Below, piece after piece: positions 56,731-64,000 of a DNA stretch of 64,000 nt (positions are counted from its first letter, which is position 1; every line of letters begins with the position of its first letter). The stretch is from Bacteroidetes bacterium GWF2_33_16 (GTDB lineage Bacteria; Bacteroidota; Bacteroidia; Bacteroidales; UBA12077): NCBI GenBank assembly GCA_001768565.1, contig MEOE01000016.1, positions 186,001 through 250,000 on the forward strand, given 5' to 3'. The notes under the pieces are model-generated. The model saw only the letters and a program-made list of their open reading frames with translations. It searched no databases and had not been told where the DNA came from. A program made the translations under genes and the position numbers.

Positions 56731-57719
56731 TAATACAATAATTTTTCAAACCAAAAAGGGATATAATCATTGTCTTTAATTAAATATGCTCTCATTACTT
56801 TATTTTCAGCAAAAAGAGAATAAATTTCATCAGTTGAATTTTTAAATAAACTAAAAATAAATGGTAACGTTTCTCTTCTTTGTTCTACCGACCAATATCT
56901 AATTTCTTTATTTATAAAGGCTTCCGGAGTATTATATTTTTTTAAAACTATTTCACGAAATCTATTGTTCTTTGAGCTTGATCTAAGTCTTAATGATAAC
57001 AATAATAATACTCTGATGAAAGTAAAAGAATATTGTGTTATTGGATTAAATCCATATAATATTGAATTATCAATATATTTTTGGTAATCCAATTCTAATT
57101 TTGTTGGAATTCTGTTTGGTTCATATTTTCTTAAATCTGTATTACAATTACTACATAAAAATAATGGTTGGAACTCCATTGTAGATAAATTTGAGAAAGA
57201 CTTCATATTAACACGATAGTAAGTTATTGGAGATCCGCATTTGTAACACCTATCAATCAATAACTGATTACATTCTGTACAAACAACTGAAGTAATGAGT
57301 CTCCAACTTTTTTTAAAATAAACAGTCCCCATTGAAAGGCATTTTGTACAACATTGTTGACCAAACTGCTTTCTTTTTCTATGATTTATACCTAAAGGTA
57401 ATATATTTCTAATTGTGCCATCATGATGGTATTTGTAATATGCAAATCCCTCATAATTTCTGAGAAACATTTCATGAATATTTTCAATTCTCAATGGTGT
57501 ATGTTTCACCATTATATTAATAATATTTTCTGGTTCTAGTACATCAATATCTCTATTCCAAAATGGTACATTTCTACCAAAATAATTTTGTATAAATGTA
57601 TTAGTCTTAACATCATGATTATTTGATAATCTACAGAACCAGGAGGTAAATAACTCGTCTTTTTCTGGAGGTAAATAATACGGGAATATTTCTTTTTCTA
57701 AACTTTTTATATAAACCAT
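56727..57719 (-). CDS. tniQ: TniQ/TnsD-family target selector
   Basis: The 330-aa protein carries a TniQ domain: LPPEKDELFTSWFCRLSNNH at the start, then zinc-finger cysteines (CCTKCL, VCTECNQLL ... CYKCG, CSNCN). The C-terminal 120 residues should include the DNA-binding part. TnsD of Tn7 is about 500 aa, so this is a short form. It probably recruits the transposase to the comM site. It overlaps the tnsC stop by 1 nt (coordinate 57719). Confidence 0.9.
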   Translation of the reverse strand: MVYIKSLEKEIFPYYLPPEKDELFTSWFCRLSNNHDVKTNTFIQNYFGRNVPFWNRDIDVLEPENIINIMVKHTPLRIENIHEMFLRNYEGFAYYKYHHDGTIRNILPLGINHRKRKQFGQQCCTKCLSMGTVYFKKSWRLITSVVCTECNQLLIDRCYKCGSPITYYRVNMKSFSNLSTMEFQPLFLCSNCNTDLRKYEPNRIPTKLELDYQKYIDNSILYGFNPITQYSFTFIRVLLLLSLRLRSSSKNNRFREIVLKKYNTPEAFINKEIRYWSVEQRRETLPFIFSLFKNSTDEIYSLFAENKVMRAYLIKDNDYIPFWFEKLLYY

Positions 57720-58606
57720 TAATTGTAAAATGCCTTTTTTCTTTGTGTTGGAGGAATATAATCTATATTTTCAATAATTGAATTTGTTATGTGTTCAGCA
57801 CCACTTTCAATAGCTAATATTGTACTTAATTCCAATATTTTGGAAATTTCACCAATTAATCCATCGCTATATGTCAATATTTTATTTGCAATTGATCCTT
57901 CAACTAAACTAGATTCTTTCTTTAGTGGAAGTACCATAGAAAAGCTCAATAATAATCTTTTATATTCTGTATTATTTGTCCATCTTGGTAGAATTCTTGG
58001 TTCAAATCTATTTGCTAATTGTGAATCAGATTGAATTGCATTAAATGCAAGCTTTGTACCAGCACAAATTAATGGAATTTGTAACTCGTTAGATAAATGT
58101 TTTAACACATTTAAAAATAATCTTTGCTTTGAAGGTGATCCAGCTAAAACATGATGAATTTCGTCAATTACGATAGCTTTAACTTCTAAATGTTTTAGTA
58201 AATTTTTAACCCTAGATTGCCTACTATCAATTTTTTCTGAAGTTCTTGTTGGTGCAAATAATTTTTCAAGGATAGCATTATAAAATCTTTTTTCATCTGG
58301 TTCAGGTGGAGCCTGAATCATTAAGACTGGATTAATTAATTTGTCAGTTTTTTCATCAATGTAGGCTAAGTGAGATTGATCAAATTTTGTTAGTAGTGCT
58401 GTTTTTCCATTATTAGAATCACCAACAATAAGTAAATTAGGCATCCTTATAGATTTTGGATAATTTAAACAATCTTCCATTTTTTTTAAAATTTGGGCAG
58501 CGTTTGTATATCCAATCCATTTAAATTTTCTAGTTGCTTCAATTCTTTCTTCAATTGAAGCGGTTTCTACAAAAGTTCTAGTTTTTTCGGTTAAATGCTT
58601 CATCAT
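57719..58606 (-). CDS. tnsC: TnsC AAA+ ATPase of Tn7-like element
   Basis: This 295-aa AAA+ protein connects the target selector and the transposase. Walker A is GDSNNGKT (62-69) and Walker B AIVIDEIHHVLAG (about 148-160); sensor I ICAGTKLA (about 185-192) follows. Length resembles TniB more than Tn7 TnsC (555 aa). It overlaps the tnsB gene by 29 nt, indicating translational coupling. Confidence 0.92.
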   Translation of the reverse strand: MMKHLTEKTRTFVETASIEERIEATRKFKWIGYTNAAQILKKMEDCLNYPKSIRMPNLLIVGDSNNGKTALLTKFDQSHLAYIDEKTDKLINPVLMIQAPPEPDEKRFYNAILEKLFAPTRTSEKIDSRQSRVKNLLKHLEVKAIVIDEIHHVLAGSPSKQRLFLNVLKHLSNELQIPLICAGTKLAFNAIQSDSQLANRFEPRILPRWTNNTEYKRLLLSFSMVLPLKKESSLVEGSIANKILTYSDGLIGEISKILELSTILAIESGAEHITNSIIENIDYIPPTQRKKAFYN

Positions 58607-60419
58607 CTATTTCTTCAAATGGTTTTAAATCTTCAATTTTATTTACTCTCTCTTGTTCTTCGTTTTCATCAGGGGTTTTTGATTTAAGTTCTTGTTGATT
58701 TAGAATTTTATTTCTCTTCCTGTTTCTTGTCTCTCTTATAGACCTTTCTTCTAATTCATTCAATTCCCTAAAGGCTGAAAAAATTGATTTTTCATCAATA
58801 TTAACCCTGTTTTCTTTTAATTTCTTTAAAATTTCTCTATGTTCCCAAATCGACATTGGAGGTAATGATGCATCTCTATATGGGATTTCTATGTAATCAT
58901 CTATATTAGGGTCGTAAAAATAAACAATGCTTATATCTCTTGGATCTCGTTTAAAAATATGTTGTTTTTTAATGTTTTTTTCAGAATCATGAATATAAGA
59001 TCTTAATGCATCACTATAATAATAAATATGATCTATAACAATACCATATTCTTGAATTGTTCTTTCTACAAAAGGCATAAAATCAAGTCTTACCTTTTTT
59101 TCATTATTAATTCTTGGGGGAATCCCCTTTCCTGGCATTTCTTTATTTCCCATTATACCATTTTTAAACCTTTCGAGAGGTGATTGATTAATCTCAGTAT
59201 GAATTCTTGTATGATAAATTTTTGTTATAAAAATGGTTAACCATCTTTCAAACTCTTGAAGTGTAAAAGAAGCATTTTTACTTGAATCATATTTTTTCCT
59301 TTCTTCTGATGAAGAAAAAGTAGTACCTGGTAAATTATGAATCTCTTTAGCAAATGTACCTAACAATCTTTCGATATGTCCACCATAGTGAGGAGTGGCA
59401 ACTGGTCTAAATTCTATATCAATTCCATAATTAATACAACTTTTTTTAAGCATATTACTTCTAAATTCTTTCGCATTATCCACATGAATTTTATCCATTA
59501 TACCCCAACATGGCCATTCAGCATCAATTTCCATTTGTTCTAACCACATTTCTTTAGGAAGAATCGAATTGGCTATACACATACCTGTTCCAAGAAATCC
59601 GGGTGTCTCAAATGATATATAGGAACCTACAACCATTCGGCTATAAACATCAATTGCTAGTGTTAACCAAGGTCTTTTAATTGGTTTTCTATAATACTCA
59701 TCTACAAGAATTATATCTACTGGAGTATGATCAATTTGAACAACAGATAATGGATAATCAGCACCTGGGAACTTTCCTTTTAAAGGTTCATATTTATATC
59801 TTGCTTCTTGAATTCCAAATCTTTTTCGAATCTTTTCTTCTTCAGAAATGTTTTTTATTCTATTGCGAACTGTGTTTGGATGTGGGCAAGGAATTGAAAA
59901 TTCATCGCATGCAAGTTGGATTTCTCTAATTGTTTTTATTATTGATTTTCGCGAACTATTTAAATATACAGCATGAATTTTATCATTAATAATGTTTTCC
60001 TGAAGATTTGACAATCTACTTTTTCCCCTACCCCCTGTTCTTTTCATTCCAACAAGAGATGAAACTAATCCTGAATTATCAAAAAGTTTAAGCCACCTAT
60101 AAATCGTACTAATACTAACCTTATTATTAAAAGCAGTTTTATTTATTAAATCCAAATCTCCCCTATTTTTAAGTATTGGTTTGATTACATTATAGCGTAT
60201 ATTGGCTTTTTCCCACTCTTTTTCTGAGAGACCATGTAAATTATATTCTAATTCATCGCTTCTATCAATTGGTTCTAATTCGCTTACATCTACAGTATGA
60301 ATAATGTTGGTCTCTATTTCTTCAATTGAAACTGTGTTAACATTTATTATTCTTATGATTACACATTTCGTGTTATTATAAATTATCTTTTCTCCCTTAG
60401 TTATAAATAATCTTTCCAT
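58578..60419 (-). CDS. tnsB: TnsB DDE transposase
   Basis: The 613-aa transposase makes the 3' end cuts and strand transfer. A DNA-binding HTH region is at about 70-190, and the integrase core has Asp230 (VVQIDHTP), Asp314 (IHVDNAKEF) and Glu350 (GGHIERLLG), the complete DDE triad. A Mu-type beta-barrel follows (about 420-500). The C-terminal 100 residues are charged and should contact TnsC. It lies 5 nt after the tnsA gene. Confidence 0.95.
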   Translation of the reverse strand: MERLFITKGEKIIYNNTKCVIIRIINVNTVSIEEIETNIIHTVDVSELEPIDRSDELEYNLHGLSEKEWEKANIRYNVIKPILKNRGDLDLINKTAFNNKVSISTIYRWLKLFDNSGLVSSLVGMKRTGGRGKSRLSNLQENIINDKIHAVYLNSSRKSIIKTIREIQLACDEFSIPCPHPNTVRNRIKNISEEEKIRKRFGIQEARYKYEPLKGKFPGADYPLSVVQIDHTPVDIILVDEYYRKPIKRPWLTLAIDVYSRMVVGSYISFETPGFLGTGMCIANSILPKEMWLEQMEIDAEWPCWGIMDKIHVDNAKEFRSNMLKKSCINYGIDIEFRPVATPHYGGHIERLLGTFAKEIHNLPGTTFSSSEERKKYDSSKNASFTLQEFERWLTIFITKIYHTRIHTEINQSPLERFKNGIMGNKEMPGKGIPPRINNEKKVRLDFMPFVERTIQEYGIVIDHIYYYSDALRSYIHDSEKNIKKQHIFKRDPRDISIVYFYDPNIDDYIEIPYRDASLPPMSIWEHREILKKLKENRVNIDEKSIFSAFRELNELEERSIRETRNRKRNKILNQQELKSKTPDENEEQERVNKIEDLKPFEEIDDEAFNRKN

Positions 60420-60423
60420 AATT

Positions 60424-61137
60424 CTACAATTTTGGTAACCATAGTTTTGTTTCCATACTCAGTTTCATATCATTATCAAAATATACTAAATAATTTGAAA
60501 CCATATACCAAATTATATATAACATTTCTGCTTTTTTATCATCACTTTTTACTGAGATATCCAATAATTGCTGAACCGTCAATTGCTCATATTGTTTTAA
60601 AACGTTTAATATTATTTGAGTATCATTATTATTAAAACCATATTTTGGATTTTGATATGATAACAAAAATTTTGCATTAAATAGTTTGGGTGATCGAATC
60701 TCTTTTTCAGTCAATATTTGAAATTCAATATCATTCTTTTTGCAAAATTCTTCAGCAATATTGAATTTCTTTTGATAAACAGATTTGTTTGCTATTAAGT
60801 CATCATTATACTTAATCTCAACTATTTGCTTTAATCCATTCCAAAACTCAACGTAAAAATCTGGGATGTAATATTTTTGGGTATTATATTGATAATAGAA
60901 AAGTTTAAATGGTTGTTCTAAATATCTATAAACCTTTTTATCAAATTCAATTAAATAAATAAAATCACGTTCAAGTGAAGACTCAAATTGAACTGAATCA
61001 TTATTTTTTATACTCGATATTGAACCAGTTAAACTTATTTCCGATAAAGAAATATTTCTTTGCTTTTTAGGACTTATTATTATCTTCTTTTGTGATATAC
61101 TTTCATAAAAATCCGCAAAATTACTTTTTTTTCTCAT
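60424..61137 (-). CDS. tnsA: TnsA endonuclease subunit
   Basis: The 237-aa protein is a restriction-type endonuclease that cuts the 5' ends, so the element should move by cut-and-paste. The active site is visible as FESSLERDFIYL (Glu52/56), IPDFYV (Asp93) and VEIKY (Glu107, Lys109). The C-terminal half (about 165-237) matches a TnsA wHTH region. It starts 61 nt inside the right end, the same position as tnsA in Tn7, with its promoter inside the TnsB-site region. Confidence 0.93.
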   Translation of the reverse strand: MRKKSNFADFYESISQKKIIISPKKQRNISLSEISLTGSISSIKNNDSVQFESSLERDFIYLIEFDKKVYRYLEQPFKLFYYQYNTQKYYIPDFYVEFWNGLKQIVEIKYNDDLIANKSVYQKKFNIAEEFCKKNDIEFQILTEKEIRSPKLFNAKFLLSYQNPKYGFNNNDTQIILNVLKQYEQLTVQQLLDISVKSDDKKAEMLYIIWYMVSNYLVYFDNDMKLSMETKLWLPKL

Positions 61138-61152
61138 TCACTTGTGTGGTGA

Positions 61153-61181
61153 TAAATGTAAATAATGCGAAATTTATCAAA
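61153..61181 (-). promoter_or_regulatory. Promoter of tnsABC-tniQ inside the right end
   Basis: On the minus strand TTTG (61178-61181) and TACATTTA (61153-61160) are 17 nt apart, close to a Bacteroidetes -33/-7 pair. They overlap the terminal TnsB repeats, so transposase binding may autoregulate expression (inference). Confidence 0.45.
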
Positions 61182-61198
61182 TACTTTTGTAAATAACA
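61159..61198 (-). repeat. Transposon right end with TnsB-like binding repeats
   Basis: Inward from 61198 the sequence reads TGTTATTTACAAAAG, matching the left terminus at 13 of 15 bases. CGCATTATTTA (61159-61169, minus strand) matches the internal left motif CGAATTATTTA. Confidence 0.8.
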
Positions 61199-61203
61199 GG
61201 AGG
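61199..61203. repeat. Right copy of target-site duplication GGAGG
   Basis: GGAGG directly after the ACA terminus, identical to 39180-39184. Confidence 0.95.
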
Positions 61204-61885
61204 AGGCCAGTTTCCTCAGCCAGGTGAAATTTCTTTGGCACATAACGGAGTACTTTTTCTTGATGAATTACCTGAATTTCAACGATCGGTGCTCGAAGTT
61301 ATGCGACAACCACTCGAAGATCGAGTAATAACTATTAGCCGTGCAAAATTTACTGTTGAATACCCTGCGAGTTTCATGCTTGTCTCATCAATGAATCCAT
61401 GTCCCTGTGGGTATTATAATCATCCGGAAAAAGAGTGCGTATGTGCTCCCGGAAGTATTCAGCGCTATTTAAATAAAATTTCAGGTCCATTATTAGATAG
61501 AATAGATATTCATGTTGAAGTAGTTCCTGTTTCGTACGATCAACTTGCTGAGGTGAAGCCTGCTGAAAGTAGCTCAAAAATTCGCGAAAGAGTAATTAGC
61601 GCTCGTGAAACGCAATCAAAACGATTTGAAAACTCCGAAACTATATTTTGTAATGCACAGATGTCGTCGAAACAAATTCGTGAGTTCTGTGAAATTGATA
61701 CTGCTGGACAAACATTATTAAAAAAAGCCATGGAAAAATTAGGTTTGTCGGCACGAGCATACGATCGAATTTTAAAAGTTTCTCGCACCATTGCCGACCT
61801 TGAAGGAAAAGAAAATATTCAGGCATACCATCTGGCCGAAGCAATTCAATATAGAAGTTTGGACAGGAGTGGATGGGGAAATTAA
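61204..61885 (+). pseudogene. comM: comM (YifB) 3' part, without start
   Basis: This is the C-terminal 227 codons of ComM in frame with the 5' part after removal of the element. It includes [20 protein letters not shown] (Walker B), [11 protein letters not shown], the arginine-finger region [19 protein letters not shown] and the C-terminal domain. An in-frame TTG at 61235 could allow weak translation, but the fragment would lack Walker A. Confidence 0.96.
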
Positions 61886-62013
61886 ATGCGACTAAGTAGC
61901 AACAAGTATTTTAATTATATTATAAAAACTTTTTCACCCGTAGCAAAAATAGAAAACATTTCGATTCTTTTTTAAGAAAAGTTGCTCACTTGAACAAATA
62001 TTTAAAAAATATG

Positions 62014-62043
62014 TTGTAAAGCAGAATTTTATATCTAATTTTG
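62014..62043 (+). promoter_or_regulatory. Promoter of the membrane pyrophosphatase gene
   Basis: TTG (62014-62016), a 19-nt spacer and TAATTTTG (62036-62043) form a good Bacteroidetes -33/-7 pair about 115 nt before the start codon. Confidence 0.65.
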
Positions 62044-62065
62044 AATCTATTAAACAAAATAACAA

Positions 62066-62104
62066 TGCCTTGATGATTGTAATAACCATTAAGGCAAATT
62101 TTTA
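62066..62104 (+). terminator. Hairpin with U run in the hppA leader, possible attenuator
   Basis: TGCCTT (62066-62071) and AAGGCA (62091-62096) pair, with an inner ATG/CAT step, followed by AATTTTTATG. The hairpin lies between promoter and start codon, so it may stop part of the transcripts. Confidence 0.45.
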
Positions 62105-62158
62105 TGCATCGAAAGAAATAAAATGACAGATAATTATTAACTAAAAAAATGTAAAAAA

Positions 62159-64000
62159 ATGGATGGTATTTTTTGGTTTATTCCTTTTGCATCAGTGTTG
62201 GCACTGGTTTTTGCTTGGTTCTTTTTTAAGGACATGATGAAAAATTCTGAAGGTACAGATAAGATGAAGCAAATCGCTCAGTATGTTCGCGAAGGAGCTA
62301 TGGCTTATTTGAAAAGACAATACAAGGTTGTTGGGATAGTTTTTATTGTATTGTTTTTTATCTTATTAGGTTTAGCCTATTTTGGTGTACAAAACCCATT
62401 TGTACCTGTTGCTTTTATGACAGGAGGTATTTTCTCAGGCCTATGTGGATATTTGGGAATGCGCACTGCTACTTATGCATCGGCACGTACAGCGCAAGGA
62501 GCTTCGCAATCACTTAACAAAGGATTGAAGATTGCATTCCGAAGTGGTGCAGTTATGGGTCTTGTAGTTGTAGGATTTGGATTACTTGACATCAGTTTAT
62601 GGTGGTTAATTCTAAATAAGCTTGTTTACACTGCTGAACATATGCAAAACGGAATGCATTTTCTTGGATTAACATTTGTACATGCAGGCACAACTGATCA
62701 TACCAAACTAATTGAGATTACAGCTACTATGTTGACATTCGGTATGGGAGCATCAACACAAGCATTATTTGCACGTGTTGGAGGAGGTATCTTTACAAAA
62801 GCTGCTGACGTAGGTGCCGATCTTGTTGGAAAAGTTGAAGCTGGTATTCCAGAAGATGATCCACGTAACCCTGCTACTATTGCCGATAATGTTGGTGATA
62901 ATGTAGGTGATGTTGCTGGTATGGGTGCTGACTTATACGAATCATATGCCGGATCAATTTTGGCTACAGCTGCACTTGGCGCTGCACTGCCTTTAGTTGC
63001 AGGATTTGATCCTGTTAAAGCGATTATCTCTCCTATGATTGTTGCTGCAATTGGAATAATACTATCAATTATTGGAATTTTTATGGTTCGTACAAAAGAA
63101 AGTGCGACACAGAAAAACCTTTTAAATGCCCTTTTAATTGGAACCGGAGGAAGTTCTGTATTAATTCTAATGGCAGTTGCTGGTTTAGCTTATTTCGAAT
63201 GGATTACATGGGGTATATTTGGTTCGGTTGTTTCTGGTTTATTAGCTGGTGTTATTATCGGACAAGGTACAGAGTACTTTACATCTGATGAATATAGTCC
63301 TACAAAAAGTATTGCTAAGCAAACCCAGCAAGGACCAGCAACTACAATTATTGAAGGTATGGCTGTTGGTATGTACTCAACATGGATTCCTGTTGTAACA
63401 ATCGTAGCAGGAATTATCTCCGCTTATGGTTTTGCAGGTGGTTTTTCAAATTTCCCAATGGGAGTATATGGAATCGGATTTGCAGCTGTAGGTATGCTTT
63501 CGACATTAGGAATCACATTGGCTACCGACGCTTTTGGTCCTATTGCTGACAATGCAGGCGGAAATGCAGAAATGGCAGAATTACCAAAAGAAGTTCGTGA
63601 AAGAACAGACGCTCTTGATATGTTAGGAAATACAACTGCAGCTACAGGCAAAGGATTTGCTATTGGCTCAGCTGCCTTAACAGCAATGGCTCTTTTAGCT
63701 GCATACATGGAAGAAATAAAACTTTGGCTAGGAAAGATTGCTGGCGATGGTTTTAAACAAATCGGTGATGTTTTGTTCTATAATAACAATATACCTACTT
63801 TAGCTGAAGGTCAAAAAGCAATTCATATTGCATCATCATCAGTTAAAGATCTCGTTTATGCGTATGACTTATCATTGTTCAACCCAATGTTACTAGGTGG
63901 TTTATTCCTTGGATCTATGATGGCATTTGTTTTTAGCGCGATGACAATGAAAGCTGTTGGTCGTGCTGCAGGAGCTATGGTTGATGAGGTTCGAAGACAA
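62159..64000 (+). CDS. hppA: Membrane-bound proton/sodium pyrophosphatase, 3' end outside window
   Basis: The frame runs from the ATG at 62159 through the right edge (614 codons seen; the family has about 700-800). This multi-helix enzyme couples PPi hydrolysis to ion pumping. The substrate signature DVGADLVGKVEAGIPEDDPR (about residues 220-240) and DNVGDNVGD are present. The segment GNTTAATGKGFAIGSA has Ala where K+-independent enzymes have Lys, so a K+-dependent type is expected. Na+ versus H+ specificity cannot be settled. It is not part of the transposon. Confidence 0.95.
   Translation, partial: MDGIFWFIPFASVLALVFAWFFFKDMMKNSEGTDKMKQIAQYVREGAMAYLKRQYKVVGIVFIVLFFILLGLAYFGVQNPFVPVAFMTGGIFSGLCGYLGMRTATYASARTAQGASQSLNKGLKIAFRSGAVMGLVVVGFGLLDISLWWLILNKLVYTAEHMQNGMHFLGLTFVHAGTTDHTKLIEITATMLTFGMGASTQALFARVGGGIFTKAADVGADLVGKVEAGIPEDDPRNPATIADNVGDNVGDVAGMGADLYESYAGSILATAALGAALPLVAGFDPVKAIISPMIVAAIGIILSIIGIFMVRTKESATQKNLLNALLIGTGGSSVLILMAVAGLAYFEWITWGIFGSVVSGLLAGVIIGQGTEYFTSDEYSPTKSIAKQTQQGPATTIIEGMAVGMYSTWIPVVTIVAGIISAYGFAGGFSNFPMGVYGIGFAAVGMLSTLGITLATDAFGPIADNAGGNAEMAELPKEVRERTDALDMLGNTTAATGKGFAIGSAALTAMALLAAYMEEIKLWLGKIAGDGFKQIGDVLFYNNNIPTLAEGQKAIHIASSSVKDLVYAYDLSLFNPMLLGGLFLGSMMAFVFSAMTMKAVGRAAGAMVDEVRRQ

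Larger units (their letters stand above)
39185..61198. mobile_element. Tn7-like transposon (22,014 bp) inserted in comM
   Basis: The limits are set by the TGT...ACA termini, a perfect GGAGG 5-bp target duplication and restoration of an intact comM frame when the element is removed. The left end TGTCAATTACAAAAG and the inverted right end TGTTATTTACAAAAG match at 13 of 15 bases. A second shared motif CG(A/C)ATTATTTA lies 63 bp inside the left end and 29 bp inside the right end, as expected for multiple TnsB sites. The tnsA-tnsB-tnsC-tniQ genes are next to the right end, as in Tn7. No CRISPR effector is present, so it is not a CRISPR-associated transposon. The remaining 17 kb is cargo. Confidence 0.95.

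Noticed and set aside
39185..61198. CRISPR-associated transposon (CAST)
   Set aside because: No Cas12k, Cascade genes or repeat-spacer array were found in the element; only tnsA, tnsB, tnsC and tniQ plus the possible TnsE-like gene.

Overview
The window reads as chromosome of an AT-rich Bacteroidetes bacterium, probably an anaerobic or facultative member near Bacteroidales/Marinilabiliales (inference). The evidence is a recurring -7 promoter box of the form TAnnTTTG, a type IX secretion C-terminal sorting domain, SpoIIE phosphatases fused to TPRs, DUF5686 outer-membrane proteins, a hybrid-cluster protein (Hcp) and a membrane pyrophosphatase.

Backbone, 1-39184 and 61199-64000. From left to right: the end of a TPR/SpoIIE phosphatase; a copper-homeostasis block (AraC-type regulator with an HMA-like N-terminus, small HMA chaperone, CopA ATPase); a minus-strand AmmeMemoRadiSam operon (Memo-AMMECR1 fusion, spermidine-synthase-like membrane protein, radical SAM enzyme); a glycosyltransferase and a peptide-type ABC permease; an ABC-2 exporter pair; RecQ; an envelope block kdsD-tatC-DUF5686-lptB; tRNA-Leu(UAG); tig-clpP-clpX; an AI-2E family permease; DHFR and ThyA; a nitrosative-stress block (Rrf2 regulator, ferredoxin, Hcp, cupin, YgbA-like protein, cupin); a DUF1684 lipoprotein; a saccharopine-dehydrogenase-like enzyme, a CNT nucleoside transporter, a bifunctional-nuclease family protein and GmhA. 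After the insertion come the rest of comM and a membrane pyrophosphatase that runs off the right edge.

Insertion, 39185-61198. The comM (YifB) gene is split by a 22,014-bp Tn7-like transposon. Its ends are TGT...ACA with matching terminal repeats, and it is flanked by a perfect 5-bp duplication GGAGG. Removing the element and one copy of the duplication restores a 512-codon comM frame. Next to the right end lie tnsA-tnsB-tnsC-tniQ on the minus strand. Facing them is a 601-aa gene that I read, tentatively, as a very divergent TnsE. The cargo contains a complete bacterial ubiquitin-like conjugation operon (Ubl, E2 without any cysteine, JAB-E1 fusion, DUF6527), a giant secreted T9SS endonuclease I, a small secreted protein with a PBCV-type basic adaptor motif, a voltage-gated-type K+ channel, an OLD-family ATPase/TOPRIM nuclease, a decayed small gene, two membrane proteins of unknown role, a serine recombinase, and an XRE-ImmA/IrrE peptidase paired with an unknown protein. 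Related short sequences recur at the boundaries of several cargo genes, which suggests cassette-like assembly. The element looks like a vehicle for defence and conflict genes that targets a conserved housekeeping gene.
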